Source: Galbula dea (taxonomy: Eukaryota > Chordata > Aves > Piciformes > Galbulidae). Taken from it: a DNA stretch of 64,000 nucleotides. This document shows positions 11,766-23,735 of this stretch, one piece after another (position 1 is the first letter of the stretch; each line of letters begins with the position of its first letter). Under the pieces are notes generated by a model that saw nothing but the letters and a program-made list of their open reading frames with translations, had not been told where the DNA came from and made no database searches. The DNA lies in the NCBI GenBank assembly GCA_013399015.1, contig VWZX01002714.1, positions 5,755-69,754 on the forward strand, given 5' to 3'. The position numbers and the translations under genes were made by a program.

Positions 11766-12190
11766 TGTGAATACCATGGGAGAGAGATAAGGCCTAGCTG
11801 AAGGAGCATCTTGTAAAAGCTTAAGACTAGGGAAATGTTCCGTTGCCTTGAAGATAATCAGAAAAACATCCTGTAAACCCCCTATAAACCTGGGAGAAGA
11901 TCCCAAAGAGCTCACCCACCACCATCGAAGGACCTGAAGACTTTGGACCTTCGGGATACTGCAGGACCCAATGGTGGTGTATCTATGCTCCTGATGCTCT
12001 CTTCTATATCACTTGCTTAATTTTCTTCTTTTTTTCTCCATCCACCTGTCCTGTCATTTCATCTCTCTTCTTTAATAAACCCTAATTGATTTGCTGCATC
12101 TGACCTCGTTTGTGTCTTAATTTCACTCTTGGAAATAAACCTTGAATGTTCCCCGTGTCTGTTAATTGGACTGGGACAGTCTCCCAGACA
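11766..12190 (+). mobile_element. Probable unrelated solo LTR
   Basis: It has an LTR-like order: CTATAAA at 11882-11888, AATAAA at 12074-12079, then a U5-like stretch ending CAGTCTCCCAGACA at 12190. The 5' end is placed at TGTGAATACC (11766) only because it begins with TG; no TSD supports that position, and the true start could lie up to 200 bp upstream. It ends about 100 bp before the next LTR. No ORF. Confidence 0.5.
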
Positions 12191-12289
12191 GAAATTACAA
12201 ATACTCCTATGCTTCCACAAGATGAAGAGAGTTTAGGGTTTGGGAAGAAAGTTCAGGTGTTTTCCTATTCTATATCATAGAGCACAAGT

Positions 12290-12993
12290 TGTCCTGGTTT
12301 GGGTTAGAACAGAATTAACTCTGTTCAGTGACTTTATTTTCTAAAAGGTATTCCATCCCATATACATCATAGTCAGTATCAGCTTTCTCCCACCACCACC
12401 TTGCCAAAGCTGCCTGCTAAACGAACTGCCCCTTTTAGAAACCTGAAATTCCTGAATCCCAAGCTCAGTCAGGAAGGACCCCGCCCCCAGAGGGAAGCGG
12501 AAACAGGAGGTTTTTGGGACCCTGGGTGGGGGGCTGGGATTTAGAGTGTGCTGAGACCTGTGCCGTGGTGGATTCTGTCTGTGCGGGGGAATTGGTTGGT
12601 ACTGCGTGCTGGGGGCTAGCTGGTGAACAGCATGGGTTTGCTACTGGGAGGCTGCTTTGAACTGAGAGCTGAAAACATGAAGCTGTTTTGGATTCGTGCT
12701 GGGCTAGCTGGTGAAGACGTGAAACTGACACCGGGACTTCTCGAGACGCTTACAATTTCGGTGGTGATGTGATTATTAGAGAGAGGGGGAGTTGGGTTCA
12801 GTATTTGGGTCCTGTATATGTTTATATATGTTTCATTTAACATTGTTACTATTATTAAAGTAGTTTTAGTTTTTACTTTCCAATCCAGAAGCCTCTCTGC
12901 CCTTATTGTCCCCTATCTCTTCCGGTTGGGGTGGAGGAGGGGCAATAAGGTTTCTGTCGTGGGTCGGGGTCGACGAAGCCTCTAACCATGACA
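12290..12993 (+). mobile_element. Solo ERVL-class LTR, long variant
   Basis: It starts TGTCCTGGTTTGGGTTAGAA and ends CTCTAACCATGACA, 704 bp. This is the fullest copy of the long variant here: it contains CCACCACCTTGCCAAAGCTG, the TATA-like TATATGTTTATATATG run, ATTATTAAAG and the CTTCCGGTTGGGG block. Flanks are CAAGT and CAATA, sharing only the first three bases, so the 5-bp TSD is decayed or the boundary is off. No internal sequence. Confidence 0.82.
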
Positions 12994-13733
12994 CAATAAT
13001 GAACAAGGAGTCATCAACAGCATTTAAAATGCGAGACAACACCATTCCTTAAGAAGCCTCTAGCTTCCTGAAAACATGATTTAGGAACTTAGTCACTTTT
13101 GAAAAAAGTTCTGCTACCTATCAGTCACTTAGAGTTGTCATGAAATTCCTCCCTCTCCTGTTCTCCACCTCCTATTTATCTGTGCCAGAATTTTGCTGAT
13201 TTGGCATCCCCTGCACCAGCAGCCACCTTTGAGCTGTTGAAAGACAAACAATCTAATAAAGAAAATCTATTTGTGGAAGCATTTGTACTCTGCACTTCAC
13301 ATGTCTATCTGAATTAAAACCACCTCACTATGTAAATAAGGATTAATATCAAAAGTGTGTTCAAAATGACAAGTTCTTGAATGAATGCACAGCCCGCAGA
13401 TGAAACAATCTGTATTAAAGAAATGTCACTAACCGTTAGACTGGATGACTCTCTTCTCATGAAGCCAAGTAATATAATTTAGACATGAAGGATTAGACCA
13501 GCTTCCTTCCCCTCTCCCTTTTTTATTGGGATGAATATTTAAATAATGACAGTAAAAGTATGTTGTTCATAAACCATGAAGAATGAAAACTACATCCAGG
13601 GCAATATTGCTAACATTATTTCACATCTGAACATTGACCCTTCAGAACTGCCTGGCATACAGCATTTGCAGAGCAGTGGACTTCAGCTCTTGCTGACCAG
13701 GGATTTGTTATCTCTCTTTACTTCTCTCCAGAA
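12994..13733. other. Gene-free stretch
   Basis: No recognisable repeat or gene between the two LTRs. Confidence 0.5.
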
Positions 13734-13738
13734 CCAGG

Positions 13739-14352
13739 TGCCCTGGTTTGGGTTAGAACAGAACTAATTCTGTTCAGTGATTTTACTTTTTAGTTAAAAC
13801 TCTTCTGAGAAACTGCACTTTCTGAAACTAACAGCTTGTTTTCATAGACACTGCCAGCTTCTAGCAGTAGGGTGCAGAGTAAAGGCTGCACCTTCAGGGA
13901 GGAGCAGACTGGACAGGTGACCCTAAACTGTCCAACTAAAGTATTCCATCCCATATATGTCATATTTGCTATACAAACTGGGGGTTAGTTCCCCCTTGCA
14001 GGAGGATTATTCGGATGATTATTCTGAAGATTTTTCTCCCTTTCAAGATTATTCTCCCTTCTTGGTTCCTTCTCCTGCGCTTTGGTGCTGCCGAGGCCTG
14101 CTGCCACAATATCAGTGGTGACATAGTTACCATCAAGGAGGGTTTGGGCTCAGTATTGGGTTCTGTACATATTTGTATATATTTCATTTATCATCATTAT
14201 TATTATTAAAGTAGTTTTAGTTTTATTTTCCAATCCACAACTCTCTCTGTCTCTCTTTTATCCCCTTTCCTTTCCTGTGGTGGGGGGTAAGTGGAGGCAA
14301 CAGGAAGCATCTGCCATTGGGTTGGTAGTCAGCCCAGCCTTTACCCTCAAAA
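13739..14352 (+). mobile_element. ERVL-class LTR retaining extra U3 segment, TSD CCAGG
   Basis: It starts TGCCCTGGTTTGGGTTAGAA and its 3' end aligns base for base with the ...CTTGACA end of the 3607 copy but is mutated to CTCAAAA. Exact 5-bp repeats CCAGG flank it (13734-13738 and 14353-14357). A segment of about 145 bp (13796-13940) sits between the usual TTTTACTTT and AAGTATTCCATCCC blocks. It includes GACAGGTGACCCTAAACTGT, which resembles the U3 of chicken-type ERVL LTRs, so it is probably ancestral sequence lost in sister copies and not an insertion. Confidence 0.8.
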
Positions 14353-14357
14353 CCAGG

Positions 14358-16122
14358 ACAGCCACGTATGGTGTGCAGTTCTTTGAGTCATCACAATCAC
14401 TTCATAAAAGACATAAACGGCACTCTGCAAGGCATTTACAACACACATTAAAATGTATACAAACATTACTACAGTCACCTTAAATCATTTTCCATGGTAA
14501 AGTGCATGTGCTGAACACAGTTCTAGCAGCATACTGCAGAAAGATCTCCAGTCCCCTTTGCTGCTATTTCCCCAGGAAGGGAAAAGCCTAGTTACTGAAG
14601 GAGGCTTTGGGTTAGCCCTGTTTCAGTGAAGCACCTTGTGGGTACAAGAAATAAGCTGAACCTGAATGCGTCTTAGAACTATAAATGAGAGGGAATACTT
14701 AGAAACATGTTAGCTGGTTGACCGCTGGTATCATTCAATAAATCACTAATCACTGTTTAAATGCAGAACAGATGAATGAGACCTCTTATTTGCCTCTTAT
14801 TTGTCCTTAAACACTTATTAAAGGAAAAAACTGTTAGTGAACTTCTGCCTACTGATTATTGCTTGGATGAAAAGTGATATAAATAGATAAATAACCATGG
14901 TGGAAACCTTCATCTCATTCAAGTAATTGAACTGGTCATGTATCTATGGCCTCCAAACCAACAATTTCACACGCTCTTTGTTACTAGCATACAAAATTTC
15001 ACAGTGTGGTGAACAATCTGTTGCTTATTACCTTTCATCTGGCTGAAAAAAAACACTGCAAGATATGTAAATAAGGAAGCATTAATATAGTTAACCAATT
15101 TAATATAAGTTGGTTTTTTTCTGTGCACTCTTCTGAGAGGACAGATATATTTAATAGACTCTGTAAATTGCTTTTGATGGAGCAATTCCTGCTCAAAAAC
15201 ATAGAAGATTTGAAAAGAAAAAAAGAAAAAAATCCTCACTCTGCAAAATGTCACCTGCAACGACAGTTTTAAAATGGGAAGAAAACCCACAACAGTTCCT
15301 TCAATAGTTTTGAAACTTTGCATAAGAACTTTTTGATATTTAATTGAAATGACACGTATATATGTTTAACATATCACAATATTTTATATATTTCGTGCAA
15401 GCTTATGATAAAATGAATTAAAATCTTACAATGCTATCTTCCTACATTTGTTTCATATTTCATATTGACAGACACAGGCAGAGGGGGCTTTATTTATTTC
15501 ATATTTTAAATTTTTTTTTTTTTCATATTGACAGGCCACATTTAAAGCAAATCAGTAGTGTTTGTTTCACCAATAAAATATGATGACCAACACAAAAGAA
15601 TAATTTCTTAAGTTTCAGCAGTTGCCAACATTTGTTCTTAGATGCGATAATCCTTTGTGTCTCAAATTGTCACATGTTAATTAGACTTGCTCTTGGCTAT
15701 GAAGATGCTGTCATTCAAGATTTTTCCCCAATTTATTTCCTCTAGCTGACAACTGATGACTCTCATTTTGCCTCAGAATTAAAATAGCCATTTTTAGTTG
15801 TATCCACCATGGCCTATGCAGCAGTGGGAGTCCCTCAAATACAGTGGTTTTCTGCCTCTCCAGCATATATCCTTCACAGACCATGGAATCTGGGTCTTTA
15901 CAAGTTGTGAAATTTTCATGGACTTATTAGTAAAACCACAAAAACAGTGGTGAAAGATCCGTCTTGTGCTGATTTCTGTAATCCACTGAATAACTGAGTC
16001 AAAACACATTTATAGAAAATAATGTCATGCTTTACCAGAAAAGCTATTTGATGTCATCCTCTCACTCATTTTCAATGGGATAAGGAAGCAGTAAAAAAAA
16101 AAAAAAAAAAAAAAAAAANAAG

Positions 16123-16157
<35 letters not shown>

Positions 16158-17329
16158 AGAAAAAAAAGGAAAGAATAAAATCTGAAGTTTGGAAAAAACT
16201 TGTCTGCCTTTTTGATATAAGAGTAGAAAAACATAAGTGTAGGTATGCTTACAGTCACTACCAGCTTTGGCATGTTGCTTAACTGGGCCAAAAGCCTTTG
16301 CATATTTATGCAAAAATATGGTACACGAGCTCAGGTGACAGTAATTCAGTTTAGGCAGAACCTCACCTTGGAATTCTGATGATTAAATACTCTACTAACA
16401 CCCATCATTTTAATTTTGAGATGTAGTGAGGAAAATCTGGTCAAGTGGAATGGCTGGCTCTCTAATGACCTTTGGTGAATTTTTTCCTACAATAAGATAT
16501 TGCAGATGTTACTAAGACATAACAGTAGTTCCCTCTGTTTAATGCTGATTTAGAAACTCATCAAAACTTATTTTTAAAGTTGGAGTCAGGCATCTTATTG
16601 AATATTTGGGGAATTATTTCAATAAAGACACTAGAAAATGGCCTCAAATATTCCAGATGCTGACTGGAACTCATTAAGGATGTCATCTTGACCCTTTTCA
16701 TGTTCTTCCTACTAATAAAAATAAATTCATTATGTTTACAGGAGTGACATATTCTCAGAGAAATTGATATTATTAGCAGGAAAAAAAATCTTTATCTGCA
16801 GAGAGATTCTAGACAGTAAATGGAATTAGGTATAACAGATGTCACATTAACTTTTGGCTGATGAGACGACAGATGAGTGATTGCAGCATGGAAGCATTAG
16901 ACAAGTTGACAATGGGCTTCCTAACACATGCTACTGCTGTTTCATATTACTGAAATAAAATAAAACCCTGACCAAATACAGCAGTGAAATAGAGAGGAAA
17001 GGTATATTACATTCAGTAAGATACCATAGTATTCAGTAATATTCAATGACAGTCAGTAAACTTCAGCATTCCATATATTTCCCTATTCAGCCCACACTAA
17101 GTTATGATAACCACACTCTAGATATGATCAAGTTTCTAGAAAGGAAAAAGAAAAAAGAAGCCTACAGCAGGGAAACACAAACAAAAATTAACCAAGAAAG
17201 CCTATACTTTCTGCTATGAGTGCTCTTGAAGTAAGTACAATGTAAAACAAAACCAAACCAAAATAAACCATGCAAAAATGTTTAGAAATCCTCCCTCATT
17301 CAGCAGGAAATTATGTTATAAAAGATGTA
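14358..17329. other. Gene-free stretch with a poly-A tract
   Basis: About 3 kb of AT-rich sequence. The only distinct feature is the homopolymer at 16093-16155, listed separately. Confidence 0.5.
16093..16155. repeat. Poly-A tract with assembly gap
   Basis: About 60 nearly uninterrupted A residues contain the single N at 16119. The flanks show no TSD or recognisable retroposon body, so it is recorded as a simple repeat. Confidence 0.85.
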
Positions 17330-17440
17330 CAGAATAAAACAGAATAGAACATTTTCAGTTGGAAGCGACCAATGTTAGTCTTCTAGTCCAACTGTCTGAC
17401 CACTTCAAGGCTAAACTGATATTTGGTTAAGATGTTTCTG
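17330..17440 (-). mobile_element. Old CR1 3' tail fragment
   Basis: Reads as a diverged reverse-strand CR1 3' UTR: ...CAGTTGGAAGCGACCAATG...CTAGTCCAACTGTCTGACC, matching the usual GGTTGGAAGGGACC...CTAGTCCAAC block with several changes. Boundaries are approximate. Confidence 0.65.
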
Positions 17441-19201
17441 GATTAGGATCAGGCTCTTTTAGTTAGTCATAAATCTAGGAAAGTTACTTGGTCTAGTGAA
17501 AGAGCTTGATTTTATGCAAAAACATCACAAACGACACACAAAATGAGCAGACTGGAACTCATCACTCACCTGAGTGGCCAGTAAAGGTCCTGCAAGGGAA
17601 TTTTTCCCTCTCAGACAGCAGAGACTGTATGTACCATATGACATCCGTAAGTAATTAGATTTCAAGACCTCAGCTGAGCATATCTAAGTTCATACTGTTA
17701 AAATGTGTATAGAAGCACACAGAATGATTCCTGAAGCGTGGTTTCAAATGCTATTGCTGGCAGTAGGTGTCCTTCGGTGGGTAATTCGCTTTGTCTCTCA
17801 CACTGTAAGTGTAAGATGTCTTAAACAGTTCCAGTGAAAATAATGCCAGAAAAGTGCTTCCTTGTTTGTCAGTCTTTCAAATGCCAGAGCTGAAAACAGA
17901 TTGCACAGCAACATCAAATTCCTTGTAATTACCTTCTATTGATCTTTTCTCGAGTTCTGTAAGGCATAAGGAATTCAGCATGGGAAAACAAGAGATCAAG
18001 CAATGGCATACTGACAGTAATTCTCTGATTTTTAAACATTTAAGCCTTGCACCAAGGCATAACAACATGACTGAGAATCTATTTAGTGCTTCAAAGACCC
18101 AGAGAGAAGTAGCTTCTTAATGTTAATCTTGATCTTAATTGACACTAAAAGATTCCACTTAAATCCTTGCCATCCACGATAGAATGCAAAGTGCAGAGAG
18201 GAGTATGGACAGCTCCAAGTATTGCCATGTTGTATCTTAAACCCTTCCAAAGCAGTGAAGCTTATCCGCTCCTATAGGGGACCAAGGGGAGATGCTAGTG
18301 AGGAAAAATTTCTCCTTTGACTTGACTTGTCACCTAACACTATGCCACTGCAAGTTCCATGCCCAAATTACACCACTCTTCTAAAAAAGAATGTCAACAG
18401 AAATAAATGCTGCAAACAAATCAGAGGCGCTAATGAATTTGGGCCTTTTTTATGAGACACATTTTGCCATTACAATACTCAATATAATAAAAAGACTTTT
18501 CTTTCAATGTGATTTTTTTCTGAAATCAAAAATGCTGCAAAATTTTCCTTTTTCTCTCAAAACACTGTTTTTTATGAGAAAATTTATTTATCAAAATGTT
18601 CCTTCCTTTTTTTTTTGTATTTTTCTGTGCATAAATATTTTACCAACATTTATTTTATGAATTTTACACCCTTGTTTAATTTGTGATCAAGAGACCAATG
18701 GCTAAATTGCCACAGCATTCTACAGAAAATTCTTCACAGGTTATTTATGTCATTCAGAACTGAAAAAAAGTTGAAGCTTGAATCATACAAAATAGCGCAG
18801 ACAGACAGGACAAAGTATAGTATAAAACTGAAATTAAAATTATTCCTAAAATTAAAGTACCTGCATTCTGTGGTGCTTCACTTCACATCACACCATCTTG
18901 TGTTTGCTTTTTCATCACCAAAACAAGTGTGCAAGACACACACCAAGTTAGAAGCTCTGGAAAATCTCTTCTGCAGTTCATTTTACGTTTCTTCTTCCAG
19001 GTTGCAAACAAGAAAACTTTCTATTTAATTGACTGTAAGATCTTAAGACATTTCTGGTTCACTCTCCTGTTCTATGTTGAAGACATAAACCAGTGTTCAC
19101 ATTGTGAAACTTGCTCCAGGCATTTCTTAACAATATATGATAGGCTTTTTCAGGTGTGAAACTATGTATGTTGTATGCATGGTAAAGTCAAAGAGGTCTT
19201 G
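17441..19201. other. Gene-free stretch
   Basis: AT-rich sequence. Predicted short ORFs are low-complexity and lack recognisable domains. Confidence 0.5.
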
Positions 19202-19212
19202 TTTCAATTTAT
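19202..19212. repeat. Left TSD of the RTE-like LINE
   Basis: TTTCAATTTAT, identical to 20865-20875. Together they frame the insertion exactly. Confidence 0.88.
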
Positions 19213-20864
19213 CATTCATTCATTCATTCATGGCTAGGCTTCACAAACAAAGATTTGGGAAGCGCTCTACCCACTTTTGTTGCAAGCGCATTGGTGCCTA
19301 AAAAGGCCACGAGACAGGCATGAGCGGTTGCAAAAGGCACAGCAGAAAGACTCCTTAGATGGTGTGTTCAGCAAGGCACGATTCTTTCTGCTTTGTCTTT
19401 TCTCCTCAAGGGTGATCCTGCATGCTTTCTCAAAAGCATCTGCAGCGTTATAGATGGTGTGCCTCCAGGTCTCCCACTTGGAGGCCAGAGTAGACCAGTG
19501 ATGAAGATCAATATGGCCAAGGCTGAGATGTTGTTTCAGGGAGTCCTTGTAGCTTCTCTTTGGGGCTCCTCTCTTGCGGCAGCCGGTGGCAAGTTCACCA
19601 TAAAGCAAGATCTTAGAGAGGCGGTGGTCCTTCATCCTTGAGACATGCCCTGCCTATCGCAGCTGTGTTCTCAGTGACATGGCCTCAATACTTGTGACTG
19701 CTGCTTGTTCTAGAACAGATGTATTGGTCACATAATCTGACCAGTGGATGTTTAGGATTGTGCGGAGACAGCGTTGATGGAAGCGTTCTAGGAGACGCAG
19801 GTGGTGGCGGTAGATGACCCATGATTCTGATCCGTATAAGAGAGTAGACAGCACTATGGCTCTGTAAACTCTGATCTTTGTACTTTTCTTCAGGTGTTTA
19901 TTTTGCCAAACTCTTTTATGAAGCTTTCCAAAAGCACTATATGCCTTTGCTAGCCTGTTGTCTATCTCTCCGTCAATCTTGCCATCCGAGGAGATGAGGC
20001 TACCTAGGTAATTAAACTGCTGAACTGATTTGAGCTCTGATTCGCCAATGGTGATATGGGGATGATGGAAGACTTCCTGAGGTGCCGGTTGATAGAGAAC
20101 TTCTGTCTTCTTTAAGCTGACTTCCAGCCCAAAGAGCTCGGCAGCGTCTGCAAAGCAGGATGTTAAACGCTGCAGAGCTGCTTCTGTGTGTGCAACAAGG
20201 GCGGCGTCATCAGCATAGAGCAGCTCCCGGACAAGATGATTTAAGGTCTTAGTGTGGGCCTTCAGTCTCCTTAGATTGAATAGGCTTCCATCAGTACGGT
20301 ATCGGATGTAGATACCGTCCTGATCATCGAGGTCTGCTGTGGCCCTTTGGAGCATCATGCTGAAAAAGATTGTGACTAGGGTTGCTGCTAGCACGCAGCC
20401 TTGTTTCACACCATTAATTATTAGAAAGGGCTCAGAAAGTGCATTGCCATATCTGACTTGGCTGTGCTGATCCTCATGGAGTGAGATGATCATTTTAAGG
20501 AACTTGGGGGGACAACCTAAACGTTCCAAAATCTGCCACAGACCTTTTCTGCTCACAGTATCGAAAGCCTTGGTGAGGTCGACAAAGGTTACATAAAAAC
20601 CTTTGTTCTGTTCCCTACACTTCTCTTGCAGTTGTCTGAGAACAAATACCATGTCTGTAGTGCTCCTGTTGGCTCTGAAACCGCACTGACTTTCAGGTAA
20701 AATTTCTTCTGCTATAGCAGGTATTAATCTGTTCAGGAATATTCTTGCCAGGATTTTGCCAGCAATGGAGAGCAGAGTAATACCATGGTAATTTGAGTAG
20801 TCTGATTTAGTACCTTTCTTCTTATACAACGTGATGATGACTGCATCACGAAGGTCTGATGGTA
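19213..20864 (-). mobile_element. RTE-like non-LTR retrotransposon, 5'-truncated
   Basis: A 1652-bp LINE on the minus strand is bounded by an exact 11-bp TSD. Its 3' end carries a short ATGAATGA microsatellite tail (CATTCATTCATTCATTCATG on the plus strand, from 19213), unlike the CR1 octamer tail. The 5' end breaks off inside the coding region, just before an IPSDLRDAVIITLYKKKG stretch, as usual for target-primed reverse transcription. The protein is unrelated to the CR1 copies here. The only RTE-clade family I recall from birds is AviRTE, reported from several separate bird orders and linked to horizontal transfer with parasitic nematodes; assignment to it is inference. Confidence 0.85.
19267..20864 (-). 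pseudogene. RTE-like reverse transcriptase, C-terminal part, one stop
   Basis: The reading frame runs from the 5' truncation to a stop just before 19267, about 530 codons, broken by one in-frame TAG at about 19654-19656 (context LRTQLR*AGHVSRM, most simply a former Trp codon). Visible in order are the RT fingers (YHGITLLSIAGKILARI), QCGFRANRSTTDM, the D-containing VDLTKAFDTVSRKGLWQ, GVKQGCVLA, the catalytic LLYADDAALVAH, the thumb and connection (QQFNYLGSLISSDGKI), and a C-terminal C2H2-like finger CAFCNRSCLSRGLFRHQCAC. The YADD box is intact. The N-terminal endonuclease is lost by truncation. There is no genuine start codon; the first in-frame alternative start is only the truncated edge. 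It cannot be mobile on its own. Confidence 0.85.
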
Positions 20865-20875
20865 TTTCAATTTAT
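20865..20875. repeat. Right TSD of the RTE-like LINE
   Basis: TTTCAATTTAT, exact copy of 19202-19212. Confidence 0.88.
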
Positions 20876-21597
20876 ACTTTGTTGTCTATTATACTCAATG
20901 TGAAAAGGTGATAATATATATCTTCTTTTTCTGTCACAATTACCATTTCAGTAAGGCTAATCCATGAAAGGAGTAAGGCAGTCATATAAAGGAGTGATAT
21001 TTACATAGGTTAAATACTTCTCCAGTGTACGTGAGCATCTCATGTAATTAACACGTTAATCCTAAAAGTGCTAATGAGATAGAGACATTTCATCTCTGAA
21101 TGAGTCGCATCTAAGACAACAAAGGATTTGTTCAAAGTCACATGAGGTAGTCATGGTAGAGTACGAAATCCTCACAACTTCAATAACCCAAGGTTACCCC
21201 TTAACTATTTCACAATTTATAATTCATATACTGATACCCAAATATATAGGGCTTGGGAGACTTTCTCAGAGATGTCAGAGATGTCTTTCTGATTTATTCC
21301 TTCAGGATCATCAGAAGTCTCTACCACTTCAAGGAGTAAATTTCTGTTCCCATCCTCATTCTCAGCGGTCTGAGATCATCCCATTGCCAAAGGTTATACA
21401 TTACTGACCACCACGATAAGTAGGTGTGGAGGCCAGTCAGACCTTCATGTTTGCTGTTGGGGACAACATAGTATGAACCTGAAGGAGTTATTTTTTCAGC
21501 CTTTATCTTTTCATTCAGAAGCAAAATGATGTTCCTAGGAGCTTGAATTTAAGCTTGTCCTGCTTTCAAGGAAGTGGCTGTTTTCCTCTGCACTACC
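20876..21597. other. Gene-free stretch
   Basis: No repeat or gene recognised. Confidence 0.5.
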
Positions 21598-21602
21598 CAG
21601 TT

Positions 21603-22561
21603 TGTGGTGCATTGGAGCTGGCCATACTCAGGTAAGACTTTTCAGGGAAGTTTCCCCAGGTTGAGGTGGAATATAGTGGATTTGTACTGAGCATGGTGAT
21701 ATCTGTCCTGGCTCTGGGTGGAGCTGAGTTAATCAGCACCTCTGCAAAGACCATATTTAAGGGAGGAAAACAATCTGAGGGTGGGCTTTTCTGCCTAGCT
21801 GTTCTGTGTTGCAAGCCAAGTAGGGTGACAGACAGACAGAGATTGAGACAAAGAGAGAGAGAGAGAGTGTGAGAGAGGGAGAGAGAGAGCAAGTGTGAGA
21901 GAGCGAGCAAAAGGGAATGAGAGTGGTGCCCCCTCTCTCCCTGAAGAAGAAGGAAGGAGTTGAGGGGAAAATCCTGGAGTGGCCATTTCCTTCAGCAGTA
22001 GCAAGGTTGGCAGCTGCCTTGGCCTGCAGAGTGGTCACTGGCAGGAAGTCCATCATGTGACACATGGAGCAGAAGCCCACTATGGAGCATGAGAGATTCT
22101 GCCAGAGAGATACCAGGACTATGAGGAAGACTCCTGGGGATCATTCTCTGCAGAAACAATGCCATTGCCAAAGGGAAGAACAGTCAGGACAGGACAGACA
22201 GGTGACATTGTGGATCAGGATCCTGCTCCATGTATTTCCCCCTCCCTCTGTAGTGTGTGTGTCTGTCACATTCTACCTCAGGAGCAGGGCTCAGGAGGGA
22301 GGAGAGGTGGAATCTAAGAGTTGTGTGGGGGTTTTTGGTAGTATGTATGTACTCTCAACCTACCCAGATCTGACTGTGATTTTGTTTAGATTAAATTCTG
22401 GGGGTTTCCCCTATGTCTGGTCTGTTTTTTGCCTGTAATCATAAATGGTGAATGAACCCTCTCTGTCCTTAGTTAGCTTGGACCCTTGAGCCTTAGTTTT
22501 CTCCTTCCTATCCCACCAGTGGCTTTGTGGATTGGCCACCTGGGGACACTAAACCATGACA
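21603..22561 (+). mobile_element. Solo LTR, 959 bp, TSD CAGTT
   Basis: It starts TGTGGTGCATTGGAGCTGGC and ends CACTAAACCATGACA. CAGTT precedes (21598-21602) and follows (22562-22566) it exactly, a 5-bp TSD fitting ERVL-type integration. A purine-rich (GA)n run lies at about 21835-21905. The CCATGACA end resembles that of the TGTCCTGG family but the rest differs, so it is another family or a distant relative. No internal region. Confidence 0.8.
21835..21905. repeat. (GA)n purine-rich simple repeat inside LTR
   Basis: GAGAGAGAGAGAG runs interrupted by GTGTGAGAG units, within the U3 part of the LTR at 21603-22561. Confidence 0.85.
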
Positions 22562-22566
22562 CAGTT

Positions 22567-23221
22567 ACACTTGAGTTGGATGTGCAGAGTAGTTTTGGAG
22601 TAGCTCCCCAAAGCTTGAAAGGCAAGAAGGAATATTTTCTTTCCTCTTATGCTTGACAGGAACAGTTTGCATTTACAAATGAGATAACTGAAAGAAAACT
22701 CTGTTTCCCATTTACTCTAATGAAACCAGGGTTATGCTTTCCCTCTCAGTGGTTGGGTGATACATAACCTTAGTCACAATGATGTCAAAGTTTTGCTGCT
22801 GTGCCTTGGCAAAATGAGAAACATATCAGAATGTCAATAAAATATCTAGAACATGTTTTCCAGGTACCAGGATTTGTACGCAGCACGTGCTATGGTGAAA
22901 CACGTATTTTATTGCTGTGTGATAAAGGTTAGGAAAGCAGAATCTAAAAAGGTATTAAAACTATCAGTAAAAAAAATATACTGCAATAATTAAGAAATAA
23001 TTCTGCACCCAATGGCACTCTTCTTTAGAATGTACCCAGGACACAACTGTAGGCACTTTTAAAGTATATATTTCTTTTCTCGTTAAGAGTTTTCCCCCCA
23101 GTACTTAAAAATATGTCAGGGAGGGTAGAAGTGTTTGAATGTATTACAGATTAAACAAGCTACAGCTCATAAGGATCAGAGGATACAAGTGAGTAGGCAG
23201 AGAGGAGACTGGAAGAAGAAT
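22567..23221. other. Gene-free stretch
   Basis: AT-rich sequence; nothing recognised. Confidence 0.5.
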
Positions 23222-23735
23222 AATCATAGAATCATAGAAAACCATGTTGGAAGGGACCTCAAGATTCATCTGGCTCATACTTTCTTGGCAAAAGAATAGC
23301 CTAGAGAAGAAGGCCCATCACCCTGTCCAGCTGAGTGTTAAAGGAGTCCAGTGTTGGGGACTCCACCACTTGCCTGGGGAGATTATTGCAAAGGCTGATT
23401 TTCTTGCTGTGCAAAATTTTCCTCTTGTGTTTTCCAGTAGAAACTTGTAGCCATTACCCCTCATCTTCTCCATGTGACTCCTTGTAAAAAAGGAGTCTCC
23501 ATCTTTTTTGTGGCCACCCTGTAAATATGGCAACATTGTCAAAAGGTCTCCCCTAAGCTTTCTTTTCTCAAAGCTCAACAAGCTCTCTTCTCTCAACCTC
23601 ATACTGCAGCTTCCCAGTCCTCTGATCACCTTTTTTGCCCTTCTCTGAACCCTTTCCAGCCTGTCCACACCTTTGTTATATAGTGGGGACCAAAACTGAG
23701 CACAGTATTACAAGTGTGGGCTGATAAACACCAAG
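23222..23735 (-). mobile_element. CR1 LINE 3' end
   Basis: The minus-strand copy's tail appears at the left as AATCATAGAATCATAGAA (about 23222-23239), followed by GTTGGAAGGGACCTCAAGAT and the distal ORF2 remnant (ERVQRRAKKVIRGLGSCSMR, LLSFEKRKLRGDL). It is 5'-truncated near 23735. No catalytic RT portion remains. Confidence 0.85.

Noticed and set aside
15458..15534. 14-bp direct repeats TTTCATATTGACAG around a T-rich insert as a retroposon TSD
   Set aside because: The poly-T lies at the end that would be the 5' side of a poly-A element, and the 49-bp body has no identity; a local duplication with homopolymer growth is simpler.
16093..16155. Poly-A tract as tail of a processed pseudogene
   Set aside because: No gene-like body upstream on either strand and no TSD.
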